Of a stretch of 64,000 nucleotides of DNA, positions 16,310-25,499 are shown piece by piece. The stretch is from Sphingomonadales bacterium (GTDB lineage: Bacteria; Pseudomonadota; Alphaproteobacteria; Sphingomonadales; Sphingomonadaceae), in the NCBI GenBank assembly GCA_025352685.1, contig JANXSN010000061.1, positions 20,724-84,723 of the forward strand, read 5' to 3'. The position numbers were made by a program, and so were the translations under genes. The notes under the pieces were generated by a model. That model saw nothing but the letters and a program-made list of their open reading frames with translations. It was not told where the DNA came from and made no database searches. Each line of letters starts with the position of its first letter. Positions within the stretch are counted from its first letter, which is position 1.

Positions 16310-18667
16310 GTGACCAAGAAAACCACCCCCGTTCCGGCATCACGAACCATTGTTCCTCTGGATTGGCTGATCGTCCTGGGACTGAAAGAACCGGCCTCGC
16401 TCGACTGGAGCCGCGTGCGGGGTGCGCAGCTCAATGTTGTCCACCGGCTGGCTCCGGTTCGCGTTGTTGTTTCGCTCATGGGTATTGCAACGGTCGTGCT
16501 CGCCATGACGGGCCATGTGCAGGTTCTCCGTCTTTACGGTTGGGCACTCGGCTGCGGAACGCTGGTTGCCTTGGCTGCCTATCCAAAACTGAGTCACCGT
16601 GGATTTGTGGTTCTAACTGCGACCCGTTCAGAACTGCTCGGCGAAACATTGTGGTCGAGCCTGATGGGTATTGCATGGGGTACGGCATTTGTGTTGTTCG
16701 CGCCGGGATCTGGTCCGTCGCAACTCCTTTTGCTCTGGGCCTTGATGACTGCCCTTATGGCAGGATCAGCTTTTGCGCTGTCAGCCGTACCGCTCGCTAC
16801 GTCGATCTTTCTCCTCGCTGTGGGTGGATCAACGGCCTACGCGACGTTTGTAAGCCAACTTCACCTCGTCTCAATTATCGCAATCATGTTCACTGGCGGT
16901 CTCGTTGGAGCCTGCCTCAATTCGGGCCGGACCTTTGTCATTCACGAATCCGCTGAACTCGCGCTCGCCGAGAAGAACGAGGTGGTCAGTCTGCTGCTTC
17001 GGGAATTCGACGATTCGGGTGGCGACTGGATGTGGCAAACAGACGCATCAAAATGTCTGACCCACGTCAGCCCGCGTTTTGCCTACGCGCTCGGTGCCGA
17101 AACCGATCAATTAGAAGCTAAACCACTCCTTCAGATTCTTGCCGGCGAAACTTGGGAAGCCGGAAATTTTTCGGCAGGCCTGCGCGAGCTTGCCGAGCGT
17201 CTGAAAAAACGGGAGAGTTTTTCTGATCTGATTCTACCGATCACCATCAAGGGTGAATCGCACTGGTGGGAAATATCTGCGTCGCCGCGCTACGACGAGC
17301 GCGGCATATTCCTTGGATTCCGCGGCGTCGGATCTGACGTAACTGCACAGCGTCGCTCCGCCGACAAAATCAACCATATGGCCCGGTTCGACACGCTAAC
17401 GGGCCTGCCTAACCGCCTCCAAGTCACTGAAGCACTCGGTGAGGCTATGGCCGAGGCCGAACGCTGGCGCGGGCGTTGTGCATTCATGATGATCGATCTG
17501 GATCGCTTCAAGGCGGTCAATGATACACTGGGGCACCCCATGGGTGACCGATTGTTGACCCGCGTTGCCGAGCGCCTCCAGAGCTTGATGACCGAAAAGA
17601 ATATGTGCGGTCGGCTCGGTGGAGACGAGTTTGCGATTGTTGTGCGCGATGCAAGCGATTCAGCGGAGTTGACGCGTCTGTGCCGCAGCATCATCGAAAC
17701 GCTGTCGAAACCCTATGAGGTAGATCAGCACACCCTCTATATCGGCGCCTCGGTCGGTACCGCGGTCGGTCCGCGCGACGGCCGATCGGTCGAAATGCTG
17801 ATACGCTCTGCCGATCTCGCGCTCTACCGATCGAAGGACGACGGCGGCGGGGCGCACAACGCTTACGAGCCGCAGTTGCACGCCCACGCTGAGGAGCGAC
17901 GCGTGCTTGAAATCGCGCTCCACAAGGCTCTCGAAAGGCAGGAGTTCCATATCCATTACCAGCCGGTCGTCAGCAGCCAAGGCGGCGTCATCGAGGGGTT
18001 TGAGGCCCTGTTGCGCTGGAGCCACCCTGAGTTGGGGAACGTCAGCCCCGCTCGCTTTGTTCCCGTCGCCGAAGATGCCCGGCTGATTGGCCCAATAGGC
18101 GAATGGGTGTTGCGTTCGGCGTGTGAGGAAGCAATGCGTTGGCCCGACACGGTTCGGATTGCCGTCAACGTTTCAGCCGAACAGCTCGCCGACTCCAACT
18201 TCGTGACAGCCGTCATATCCTCACTTGCGCACAGCCGCCTTCCCGCGCACCGCCTCGAACTTGAAGTGACGGAAAGTGTCTTCATGCGCGAAGGGACCGG
18301 GGCTGTCGCTGTCCTCGAACAGCTGCTCAAACTTGGAGTCCGTCTCGCGCTCGACGATTTCGGGACCGGCTATTCGTCACTTGGGTATTTGTCGAAAACC
18401 AAATTCTCGACGATCAAAATCGATCGCAGCTTTGTGCAGGGCGCAGCAAAGAATGTCCCGGAAGCGCTTGCGATCATCCGGGCGGTTGTCGCCATGGCTG
18501 ACAGCCTAGGAATGTCGACCACAGCAGAAGGTGTCGAGACCGATGCTGAGTACCAGCTCGTGTGTCGCCTCGGCTGTCGAAAAGTTCAAGGATATCTTTT
18601 TGGGCGCCCGATGGTCCCGGCGGATGCGCTAGCGCTATTCGACGGCACAAAGCGGCAAGTCGCCTGA
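16310..18667 (+). CDS. Membrane PAS-GGDEF-EAL cyclic-di-GMP protein
   Basis: 785 residues. N-terminal region (about 45-210) with several membrane segments, a PAS-like domain (about 230-350, DWMWQTDASKCLTHVS), GGDEF domain with an intact RLGGDEFAIV (about 435) and DTLTGLPNR, and EAL domain starting GFEALLRW (about 563) with DDFGTGYSSL and the expected EGVET. Both the cyclase and phosphodiesterase motifs look intact, so it may make or degrade cyclic di-GMP depending on its signal. Start is GTG. No obvious partner gene. Confidence 0.95.
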   Translation: MTKKTTPVPASRTIVPLDWLIVLGLKEPASLDWSRVRGAQLNVVHRLAPVRVVVSLMGIATVVLAMTGHVQVLRLYGWALGCGTLVALAAYPKLSHRGFVVLTATRSELLGETLWSSLMGIAWGTAFVLFAPGSGPSQLLLLWALMTALMAGSAFALSAVPLATSIFLLAVGGSTAYATFVSQLHLVSIIAIMFTGGLVGACLNSGRTFVIHESAELALAEKNEVVSLLLREFDDSGGDWMWQTDASKCLTHVSPRFAYALGAETDQLEAKPLLQILAGETWEAGNFSAGLRELAERLKKRESFSDLILPITIKGESHWWEISASPRYDERGIFLGFRGVGSDVTAQRRSADKINHMARFDTLTGLPNRLQVTEALGEAMAEAERWRGRCAFMMIDLDRFKAVNDTLGHPMGDRLLTRVAERLQSLMTEKNMCGRLGGDEFAIVVRDASDSAELTRLCRSIIETLSKPYEVDQHTLYIGASVGTAVGPRDGRSVEMLIRSADLALYRSKDDGGGAHNAYEPQLHAHAEERRVLEIALHKALERQEFHIHYQPVVSSQGGVIEGFEALLRWSHPELGNVSPARFVPVAEDARLIGPIGEWVLRSACEEAMRWPDTVRIAVNVSAEQLADSNFVTAVISSLAHSRLPAHRLELEVTESVFMREGTGAVAVLEQLLKLGVRLALDDFGTGYSSLGYLSKTKFSTIKIDRSFVQGAAKNVPEALAIIRAVVAMADSLGMSTTAEGVETDAEYQLVCRLGCRKVQGYLFGRPMVPADALALFDGTKRQVA

Positions 18668-18732
18668 CCTTTCACTCTTCCCCACAAGGGATTGCACCCA
18701 AGTCAACGGCGGATTAGGGGCAGCAACAGTGC

Positions 18733-18808
18733 AGGAGTGTAGCTCAGCTGGTAGAGCATCGGTCTCCAAAACCGAGGGTCATGGGTTCGAGTCCCCTCAC
18801 TCCTGCCA
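18733..18808 (+). tRNA. tRNA-Trp (CCA anticodon)
   Basis: 76 bases including an encoded CCA. Acceptor stem AGGAGTG pairs with CACTCCT; D-arm AGCTCAGCTGGTAGAGC, anticodon loop CTCCAAA giving CCA, and T-loop GGTTCGAGTCC are all present. It precedes secE and nusG, a common order. Confidence 0.98.
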
Positions 18809-18957
18809 AATAAGCAAGCCAGATTGGAGCACGTTCGCGCGCTTGTCATCGCAGCGCCGCCGCGCTATGCCGCAGCCTTCGCGACATCGGCGAGCTTCCC
18901 TTTCCGCATCACGCGGGGCCGGGCGGCTGTCCGGGGACGCATCGCAAGGATCAGACA

Positions 18958-19161
18958 GTGGCACGCACATCGCCCGGTGAGTTCGTCAGACAGGTTCAGG
19001 CCGAGACCAAGAAGGTCGTTTGGCCGACTGGCCGTGAAACGATGATGACGACAATGATGGTCGTCCTGATGGCCGTGTTGCTCGCCGTCTTCTTCTTCGC
19101 GCTCGACAGCGTGTTCAGCGGGATCGTTCAGTTCCTGCTGGGCTTCGTCGCGAAAGCATAA
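18958..19161 (+). CDS. secE: Preprotein translocase subunit SecE
   Basis: 67 residues, the short single-span form. It contains the amphipathic motif FVRQVQAETKKVVWPTGRET, then one membrane helix (about 29-60). With SecY and SecG it forms the protein-conducting channel. Start is a GTG with AAGGA eight bases upstream. nusG follows after 34 bases in the same operon. Confidence 0.97.
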   Translation: MARTSPGEFVRQVQAETKKVVWPTGRETMMTTMMVVLMAVLLAVFFFALDSVFSGIVQFLLGFVAKA

Positions 19162-19195
19162 CGGCTCCAAAAGTCAAACGGATCGAAGGACTCAT

Positions 19196-19732
19196 ATGTC
19201 GCGCTGGTACATTATTCACGCCTATTCAGGTTTCGAGAACAAGGTTCGCGAAGCCATTTTGGCGGACGCAGCGCGCCTCGGCCTCGAGCCGTTCGTGGAA
19301 TCCGTCGAAGTGCCAACCGAGACGATAACCGAAGTCCGGCGTGGCAAAAAAGTTCAATCCGAACGCAAATTTTTCCCCGGTTACGTCCTTGCCAAGCTGA
19401 GCATGACAGATGACGTTTACCACCTCATCAAGAATCAGCCCAAGGTGACCGGATTCCTGGGCAGCAGCGGCAAGCCGCAGCCGATCACTGAAACCGAAGC
19501 CGCACGCATCCTCAACACCAAGGAAGAAGCCGCCGCTGCGCCGAAGCAGAAGATCAAGGTCGACTACGAAATCGGTGACTCAGTCAAGGTTCTGGAAGGG
19601 CCGTTCGCGAGCTTCAACGGCATTGTCGAAGAACTCGATTTTGACCGCAGTCGCGTAAAGGTGAGCGTATCGATCTTTGGACGCGCAACGCCCGTCGAGC
19701 TTGAATTCGAGCAGGTCGAACGAAGCAAATAG
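19196..19732 (+). CDS. nusG: Transcription termination/antitermination factor NusG
   Basis: 178 residues. NGN domain with WYIIHAYSGFENKVREAI and FFPGYVLAKL, and a C-terminal KOW domain (GDSVKVLEGPFASFNGIVEELD). It binds the RNA polymerase clamp and links it to Rho or ribosomal protein S10. AAGGA is five bases from the ATG. Confidence 0.98.
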   Translation: MSRWYIIHAYSGFENKVREAILADAARLGLEPFVESVEVPTETITEVRRGKKVQSERKFFPGYVLAKLSMTDDVYHLIKNQPKVTGFLGSSGKPQPITETEAARILNTKEEAAAAPKQKIKVDYEIGDSVKVLEGPFASFNGIVEELDFDRSRVKVSVSIFGRATPVELEFEQVERSK

Positions 19733-19757
19733 CAGGCTGCGCTGTTTCATTTCCGTG

Positions 19758-19994
19758 TCAAGATCGCGATCGGATCCTCCTCCAAGGCCGGATCCACAGC
19801 GGCGTGTCGTCCGTAATGTGTCGGGGATAGAACCCCTCGAAGTACAGCAGAGGCACACGCGCGGCATTTGCGTCCGGTAGCGCATCAATCGCGGTAACCA
19901 AACAAGCTGTCGGCTCCGTGGGCCGTGGCGCCTGGAAAGTGACTTGTTCGCTGTGTGACGCGATTTTGTAGCCCTTCCACAGCTGGAGTGACAT
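19758..19994 (-). CDS. Possible small protein of unknown function
   Basis: 78 codons on the minus strand in the 369-base gap between nusG and rplK. Composition is protein-like (CLVTAIDALPDANAARVPLLYFEGFYPRH) but there is no recognisable domain, no good ribosome binding site and the C-terminus ends in an Arg-rich stretch, so it could be a relic or spurious. Confidence 0.3.
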   Translation of the reverse strand: MSLQLWKGYKIASHSEQVTFQAPRPTEPTACLVTAIDALPDANAARVPLLYFEGFYPRHITDDTPLWIRPWRRIRSRS

Positions 19995-20029
19995 GGTTGC
20001 GTTTTGACCGTCGCGCAGCTAGACGGACG

Positions 20030-20044
20030 CGTCCCGTTGGGACG
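20030..20044 (+). promoter_or_regulatory. Hairpin in rplK leader, possible L1 target
   Basis: CGTCCC-GTT-GGGACG forms a perfect six-pair hairpin about 58 bases before the rplK start. In bacteria L1 represses this operon by binding a leader structure; whether this hairpin is that site is an inference. Confidence 0.35.
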
Positions 20045-20101
20045 GAATCGCGGGAGGCTTTGGCCGCTTAACCGCTAGACTTGAAAGAGAGTGACACTAA
20101 C

Positions 20102-20533
20102 ATGGCAAAAAAGATCAGTGGGTATATAAACCTGCACGTTCCAGCCGGCGAAGCGAAGCCGGCGCCGCCTATCGGCCCAGCTTTAGGTCAGCGCGGCGTG
20201 AATATCATGGAATTTTGTAAGGCATTCAACGCGCAGACTGGTGACACGGAAAAAGGCACGCCCATTCCGACAACAATTACCGTCTATGCCGACAAGAGCT
20301 TTTCGTTCGTCACCAAGACGCCTCCCGCCAGCTTCCTGCTGAAAAAGGCTGCGAGCCTGAAGTCCGGTTCAAAGGAGCCCGGCAAGGTCGGTGCCGGCAA
20401 GATCGCGCGCAGCAAGGTTGCCGAGATCGCCACGCTCAAGATGAAAGACCTCAACGCCAACGACATAGATGCGGCCACGCGGATCATCGAAGGCAGCGCC
20501 CGCGCGATGGGGCTAGAAGTGGTGGAAGGCTAA
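20102..20533 (+). CDS. rplK: Large ribosomal subunit protein L11
   Basis: 143 residues, full length. Binds the GTPase-associated centre of 23S rRNA. Recognised from [40 protein letters not shown] and the C-terminal [15 protein letters not shown] segment. It forms an operon with rplA, four bases downstream. The ATG at 20102 gives the standard MAKK start. Confidence 0.98.
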   Translation: MAKKISGYINLHVPAGEAKPAPPIGPALGQRGVNIMEFCKAFNAQTGDTEKGTPIPTTITVYADKSFSFVTKTPPASFLLKKAASLKSGSKEPGKVGAGKIARSKVAEIATLKMKDLNANDIDAATRIIEGSARAMGLEVVEG

Positions 20534-20537
20534 ACCA

Positions 20538-21233
20538 ATGACATTTCAGAGCAAGAAGGCCAAGAAACTGGTCGAAACCGTCGACAGGCTGAAGCTTTAC
20601 GGCGTCGATGAAGCGATCGCGATCGCGAAAGGTAACGCAACGTCGAAGTTCGACGAGACCATCGAAGTCGCACTCGCGCTCGGTGTCGATCCGCGCCATG
20701 CCGACCAGATGGTTCGCGGCGTTGTCACGTTGCCAAAGGGCACGGGCAAGACAGTTCGCGTAGGTGTCTTCGCGCGCGGCCCCAAGGCCGACGAAGCCCG
20801 GGAAGCTGGTGCTGACATCGTCGGTGCCGAGGATCTGTTGGAAATCGTTCAAGGCGGCAAAATCGATTTCGACCGCTGCATCGCAACACCCGACATGATG
20901 GGCCTCGTCGGGCGCCTCGGTAAGGTGCTCGGCCCCAAGGGCATGATGCCAAATCCGAAGCTGGGCACCGTGACGATGAATGTCGGTGAAGCCGTGAAGG
21001 CAGCCAAGGGCGGTCAGATCGAATATCGCGTTGAAAAGGCGGGGATCATCCACAGCGGTATCGGCAAAGCGTCGTTCACGGCAGTCGACCTCCGCGCCAA
21101 CTTCGACGCGCTTCTCGATGCGGTGGTCAAGGCCAAGCCGACCGGCGCCAAAGGCAAGTATCTGCAAAAGGTCGCCGTGAGCTCGACAATGGGACCCGGG
21201 ATCAAGGTCGATGTGGCTGAAATCACTGGCTAG
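20538..21233 (+). CDS. rplA: Large ribosomal subunit protein L1
   Basis: 231 residues. Forms the L1 stalk and autoregulates the L11 operon. Diagnostic segments are [53 protein letters not shown] and the C-terminal [23 protein letters not shown] precedes the ATG. A strong terminator follows, so rplKA ends here rather than continuing into rplJL. Confidence 0.98.
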   Translation: MTFQSKKAKKLVETVDRLKLYGVDEAIAIAKGNATSKFDETIEVALALGVDPRHADQMVRGVVTLPKGTGKTVRVGVFARGPKADEAREAGADIVGAEDLLEIVQGGKIDFDRCIATPDMMGLVGRLGKVLGPKGMMPNPKLGTVTMNVGEAVKAAKGGQIEYRVEKAGIIHSGIGKASFTAVDLRANFDALLDAVVKAKPTGAKGKYLQKVAVSSTMGPGIKVDVAEITG

Positions 21234-21286
21234 AACTTGCTAAACAGCGTCAGACGCCCGCTTTGAGACCAAAGAGTTGAAAAGAG

Positions 21287-21315
21287 ACCGGGGCAGTGAT
21301 GCCTCGGTTTTTTTT
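21287..21315 (+). terminator. Rho-independent terminator after rplA
   Basis: ACCGGGGC (21287-21294) pairs with GCCTCGGT (21301-21308, one G-T pair) around a six-base loop, followed by a run of eight T. Confidence 0.88.
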
Positions 21316-21682
21316 GCGCCTTTTGTGCACAATGTCGCTCGCCGGACACTTCACCCTGTCACGCTTTGTGCTCTCATCGCGTGGTGAAGTTGGATAGCAA
21401 CACGGCATTCGTACCGACGTCGGGCAGCGGGACTTCGCTGGATTTAGCCCCTCATTCGCCCGTGAAACAGAGATACGATCCTTGGTCGCCGGGGGGCGAA
21501 GAGCAACCGAATGGCCGACCGCGGTGCCGCCGCCCTGCCCTATCTGAGGTTAACATTTTGGCCCTTTCTCACAGGGCTAGGACACTTGAGCTGTTGTAAC
21601 TTAGTCCGTGCGCCGCCGTTTTCTCTTGCCCGACGCGAATGCTTGTTTCCTCCGAGCGTCGGACAATCTATTTAGCCGTCTG
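21316..21682. other. Intergenic region, no gene seen
   Basis: Lies between the rplKA terminator and the transpeptidase gene. It presumably holds the promoter of the latter. No credible open frame or repeat is visible. Confidence 0.5.
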
Positions 21683-23164
21683 ATGAAGCATCTAGCCCCC
21701 ATCTTCCTCGCCATCGCTGCTCCCGCCACCGCGCAGATGGTCCCGATCGAACGCGCTCCAGGTGCCCCCATTACGCCGGCGCCGCGGCCGATTGTCCATG
21801 CGACGGTCCCGCCTGCGGTTATCCCGACGGTGCCCCCCCTGCCTGCCATTCCCTTCCCGACTCTCTCGCCCGCGCAAGCGGTGTGGGTGACGGGATGGCT
21901 GAACGGCGGCCGCGATCAAGGACTGACAGCGAACAGGGATTTGATCGGTGCAGTCGCCTCGCCGGTACCGGGAGAGGCATTGGTTCGCGCCGCGCTCGAT
22001 CGGGCGCGAGCGCTGCGCACCGGCCGCATCGACACCGGAGACTTCCTGGAAGTATGGGCCTTGCGGCCTGTCGCCTATGACCCCCTCCCAGATTTTGCCG
22101 CCGCCGTTGCGGCTGACCACCTGCCGCAATGGGCAGCGACCATGACGCCGCGCTATTCGGGATACGAAGGGCTGAGGTTGGGGCTGTCCGTTTATGACGG
22201 CATCCGCGACGCAGGCGGCTGGAAGCCAATCAGTGCAAAGTCGACTGCGCTAACAGTACGGGCACGACTCGCTCTGGAGGACCGTAATGTCACGCTCAAT
22301 GAAAACGTGACGGACGCGCTGCAGCGAGCGCAGCGGCGGTACGGACTGAATCCGACGGGTTTGCTCGATGCTCGGACGTTGGCTGAGCTCAACGTGCCAG
22401 TCGCTGAACGAATCGACTCCATCAAGGCGAATATGGAGAGATGGCGGTGGTTGCCGCGCGAGCTGCCGCTCAACCGGGTGCAAGTGAATATTGCTGCCGC
22501 CGTGCTGACCGCGTTCGAAGGCGATGCCCCAGTCGCGTCGATGCGCGCGGTGACAGGAAGCCCAACGAACCAGACGCCGATGCTTTCGTCGGCGATCCAT
22601 TCGATCGTCGTCAATCCGCCGTGGAACGTACCTTCGAGCATCGCCAAGCGTGAACTGTGGCCCAAGGGGCGCGCAGCGCTGATCGCAAAAGGATACAAGA
22701 TCGTAGGTACACCCGAAAGCGGAGAGCGCATCGTGCAACCGGCGGGACCGGGCAGTGCACTGGGTCAGTTAAAGTTCGACTTCGATAATCCGTTTGCGGT
22801 CTATCTCCATGATACGCCAAGCCGCGCGAAGTTTTCCAGTTTTGACCGGCTCGCGAGCCACGGCTGCGTGCGCCTCGAAAAGCCGATCCCGCTCGCCGAA
22901 CTGATGCTAAAAGGTGATCCACTCCTTAGCGGGCAGGTCCAGACGATGATCGATACGGGCAAGACGCAGCGGGTGCAGCTCCCCAAGAAAGTAGCGGTGT
23001 ATCTGCTTTACTGGACCGCGTTTGCCAGCGGCAACGGTACGATGAACTTTCGTGCGGATCCGTATGGCTGGGACAAGCTTCTCGCAGCGAAGGTCGAAGC
23101 GGCGGCCAAACGCGCCTCCGCGACCATGATTGCCGTCAACAACGTCCAAATTCAGGGGAAATAG
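21683..23164 (+). CDS. L,D-transpeptidase family protein (YcbB-like)
   Basis: 493 residues. Signal peptide (MKHLAPIFLAIAAPATA), Pro-rich spacer, scaffold domain, a peptidoglycan-binding-like segment (VTDALQRAQRRYGL-P-G-LD, about 205-230) and a YkuD catalytic domain with SHGCVRLEK (catalytic Cys about 393) preceded by the HD-P segment YLHDTPSR. Family members form 3-3 cross-links in peptidoglycan in the periplasm. The ATG at 21683 is used because it starts the signal peptide. It is followed two bases later by a lipoprotein gene. Confidence 0.92.
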   Translation: MKHLAPIFLAIAAPATAQMVPIERAPGAPITPAPRPIVHATVPPAVIPTVPPLPAIPFPTLSPAQAVWVTGWLNGGRDQGLTANRDLIGAVASPVPGEALVRAALDRARALRTGRIDTGDFLEVWALRPVAYDPLPDFAAAVAADHLPQWAATMTPRYSGYEGLRLGLSVYDGIRDAGGWKPISAKSTALTVRARLALEDRNVTLNENVTDALQRAQRRYGLNPTGLLDARTLAELNVPVAERIDSIKANMERWRWLPRELPLNRVQVNIAAAVLTAFEGDAPVASMRAVTGSPTNQTPMLSSAIHSIVVNPPWNVPSSIAKRELWPKGRAALIAKGYKIVGTPESGERIVQPAGPGSALGQLKFDFDNPFAVYLHDTPSRAKFSSFDRLASHGCVRLEKPIPLAELMLKGDPLLSGQVQTMIDTGKTQRVQLPKKVAVYLLYWTAFASGNGTMNFRADPYGWDKLLAAKVEAAAKRASATMIAVNNVQIQGK

Positions 23165-23166
23165 CG

Positions 23167-23466
23167 ATGCGAAAAACCGCTGTATTGGTGCTGAGCTCGG
23201 CAATGGCTCTTGCCGCCTGCAATCGCGGCACCGAGGAGAAGCTACCTGAAGACAATGTTGTCGAGGTTGATAATGCGGCCGCTGCAGCGAATGTGACCGT
23301 CATTTTGCCTGCCGCAAACACAACCAACGCCACCGCCAAGCCTGCGCCTGCACCGAGCCTGACTGACCAACAGCAGATGCACGACGATGCGGATGCGAGC
23401 GGCATGACGTCGCGTCTACCCGACGAAACGCCCGCCACCGGCAATGAAACGTTGCCGGCAAAGTAG
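23167..23466 (+). CDS. Small predicted lipoprotein
   Basis: 99 residues. Signal peptide with lipobox ALAAC (Cys about 18), then an acidic, Ala/Asn/Thr-rich low-complexity region without a known domain. GGGGAAA lies before the ATG. Placed between two transpeptidase genes, it is probably part of the same transcription unit and the same envelope compartment; function not known. Confidence 0.7.
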   Translation: MRKTAVLVLSSAMALAACNRGTEEKLPEDNVVEVDNAAAAANVTVILPAANTTNATAKPAPAPSLTDQQQMHDDADASGMTSRLPDETPATGNETLPAK

Positions 23467-23498
23467 CGACGAGGCGAGTGCGGTGCTACACACGCCCC

Positions 23499-24134
23499 AT
23501 GAACCGGCGTCAGTTTCTCTCGGCAACGCTCTTAACAGCATCCGTTCCTGCTTCGTTGGCACGGGCGCAAGTCTTGACCGGGGCACCGCCGCCCAGCGTA
23601 GCGACATCGTACTTTCTCCCGCTTCTGGACCGCGCAAAAACGGCTCTTGACCACCATCACAGCGAATTTGACCTGCGTGATCGGATTGCACTGGCTGATT
23701 TCAGTGCCGCGTCGAAAGATCTGCGGTTTCATATCGTTGACTTGATCAGCGGGCAAAGCTGGTCCTATTTTGTCGCACACGGCAGAGGCAGCGATCCTGA
23801 CCATACCGGTTTCCTACAACGGTTCTCGAATGATCCGGGGTCGCTTGCGACGTCTGCAGGCACGTACAAGACAGGCGAGATGTACGACGGCGTACATGGT
23901 CGCGCGATGCGCCTGATCGGCCTCGACCCAACTAATGACCTCGCTGACCCCCGCGCCATTGTGATCCACGGCGCCGACTATGTCAGTGAAAACCATATCG
24001 CAACCTGGGGTAAATGTGGTCGCAGCGAGGGGTGCTTCGCGGTCGCGCCGCATATGTTGTCCGCAGTGGTGACGCTGTTAGGACCGGGGCGTATGCTATA
24101 CGCTGACAAGATCGCGCAACAGCAGAAAACTTGA
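23499..24134 (+). CDS. Murein L,D-transpeptidase catalytic domain protein
   Basis: 211 residues. The start NRRQFLSATLLTA looks like a twin-arginine signal. The rest matches the YkuD_2 family: FDLRDRIALADFSA, HIVDL-SG, YFVAHGRGSDPDHTGFLQRFSN, the GTYKTGEMYDGVHG loop, IVIHGADYVSE and WGKCGRSEGCFAV with the catalytic-type Cys. Probable periplasmic peptidoglycan transpeptidase or a relative. Third gene of the envelope cluster inserted between rplA and rplJ. Confidence 0.88.
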   Translation: MNRRQFLSATLLTASVPASLARAQVLTGAPPPSVATSYFLPLLDRAKTALDHHHSEFDLRDRIALADFSAASKDLRFHIVDLISGQSWSYFVAHGRGSDPDHTGFLQRFSNDPGSLATSAGTYKTGEMYDGVHGRAMRLIGLDPTNDLADPRAIVIHGADYVSENHIATWGKCGRSEGCFAVAPHMLSAVVTLLGPGRMLYADKIAQQQKT

Positions 24135-24257
24135 CCCGCACGCCGTTGCGGCTATAGGCACACTTCGCACTGCAATTCGTTGCCGTGCGTACCGTTCGAG
24201 ACAGCGAGTGCTGGACATTTGTTCAGCTTAATTTCTCGCCGAGACGGGGAAAAGTTT

Positions 24258-24369
24258 TTACGGCCCGTGCCGCGTATCAATTGCGCGGTAGCGACGCCCG
24301 CGACCAACCCCTCGGACGGGCCGTAAGCGGCCCGCGAAAGCGCGCCGCCCGGCTCAACACGGCACGGGC
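24258..24369 (+). promoter_or_regulatory. rplJ leader with two alternative stems
   Basis: Bases 24258-24268 are the exact reverse complement of 24316-24326 (11 pairs). Bases 24263-24272 are also the exact reverse complement of 24360-24369 (10 pairs). The two pairings share 24263-24268, so they exclude each other. The location, before rplJ with the second stem ending 31 bases before the start codon, fits an L10 autoregulatory leader; the mechanism is inferred. Confidence 0.55.
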
Positions 24370-24400
24370 AATCCCGCACGCGCCGAATTGGAGTAATGGC

Positions 24401-24916
24401 ATGGATCGTGCTGAAAAAGCGGATCTGGTCAACGCGCTGAACACAACTTTCGCCGAAGTCGGCGTTGTCGTCGTCACCCGAAATTTGGGCATGACGGTCG
24501 CACAATCGACTGATCTCCGCGGGAAGATGCGTGATGCCGGGGCCAGCTACCGGGTGACGAAGAATCGCCTGGCAAAGCGCGCGATCGAGGGTACGTTGTA
24601 CGAAGGGATCGGTCAGTTTTTGACTGGGCCTACGGCGCTCGCCACTTCCGCTGACCCAGTTGCGGCTGCGAAGGTAGCCGTCGACTTTGCGAAGACGAAC
24701 GACAAGTTCGAAATCGTGGGCGGCGCAATGGGTGATACGATCCTCGACATCAACGCAGTCAAGGGCTTGGCAACGCTGCCCTCGCTCGACGAATTGCGCG
24801 CCAAGATCGTGGGCCTGATTCAGGCACCTGCGACCAAGATCGTGCAGATCGTCCAGGCGCCGGCAGGGCAACTTGCCCGCGTCATCGGGGCCTATGCAGC
24901 GAAAGAAGCGGCATAA
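24401..24916 (+). CDS. rplJ: Large ribosomal subunit protein L10
   Basis: 171 residues. Anchors the L7/L12 stalk. Family features: [49 protein letters not shown] and FLTGPTALA, and the C-terminal helix that binds L12. The ATG follows a GGAG eight to ten bases upstream and an unusually long structured leader of over 250 bases. rplL follows 42 bases downstream. Confidence 0.98.
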   Translation: MDRAEKADLVNALNTTFAEVGVVVVTRNLGMTVAQSTDLRGKMRDAGASYRVTKNRLAKRAIEGTLYEGIGQFLTGPTALATSADPVAAAKVAVDFAKTNDKFEIVGGAMGDTILDINAVKGLATLPSLDELRAKIVGLIQAPATKIVQIVQAPAGQLARVIGAYAAKEAA

Positions 24917-24958
24917 CCCGACCCCAATTCAACCGAATATATTTGAAGGAAACTTACA

Positions 24959-25336
24959 ATGGCTGATCTGAACAAGCTCGTCGACGACCTGTCGGCCCTG
25001 ACCGTTATCGAAGCTGCCGACCTGTCGAAGCTCCTCGAAGAAAAATGGGGTGTTTCTGCAGCTGCAGCCGTGGCGGTTGCTGCACCTGCTGGCGGTGGCG
25101 CTGCAACCCCCGCCGTCGAAGAGAAGACAGAATTCGACGTCATCCTCACCGGGGACGGCGGCAAGAAGATCAACGTGATCAAGGAAGTCCGTGCGATCAC
25201 CGGTCTGGGTCTCACTGAAGCCAAGACGCTGGTTGAATCCGCCCCCAAGGCCGTCAAGGAAGGCATCAACAAGGATGAGGCTGAGAAGCTGAAGAAGCAG
25301 CTCGAGGAAGCCGGCGCGACCGTCGAACTGAAGTAA
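24959..25336 (+). CDS. rplL: Large ribosomal subunit protein L7/L12
   Basis: 125 residues. N-terminal dimerisation helix ([24 protein letters not shown]), Ala-rich hinge (about 38-55) and C-terminal factor-binding domain ([39 protein letters not shown]). Forms the flexible stalk that recruits translation GTPases. GAAGGAA precedes the ATG. Confidence 0.98.
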   Translation: MADLNKLVDDLSALTVIEAADLSKLLEEKWGVSAAAAVAVAAPAGGGAATPAVEEKTEFDVILTGDGGKKINVIKEVRAITGLGLTEAKTLVESAPKAVKEGINKDEAEKLKKQLEEAGATVELK

Positions 25337-25453
25337 CACGATGGAGGATCGGGGTTCAGCGGTGCTGAACACCCGGGTCTATCGAGACTAGCTTACGTTG
25401 CCCTGGCGACAACCGACAACGCGGGCTCCGCCCGTGTCAGTCCCAAAAAGCAA

Positions 25454-25489
25454 GGGCGGCTCCCAATATAGGAAGCCGCCCATTTTTTG
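25454..25489 (+). terminator. Terminator after rplL, probably bidirectional
   Basis: GGGCGGCT (25454-25461) pairs with AGCCGCCC (25474-25481), followed by six T. On the other strand the same stem is followed by TTGCTTTTT, so it could also end the converging gene whose stop is at 25500. Confidence 0.85.
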
Positions 25490-25499
25490 TGCCCGCTGA

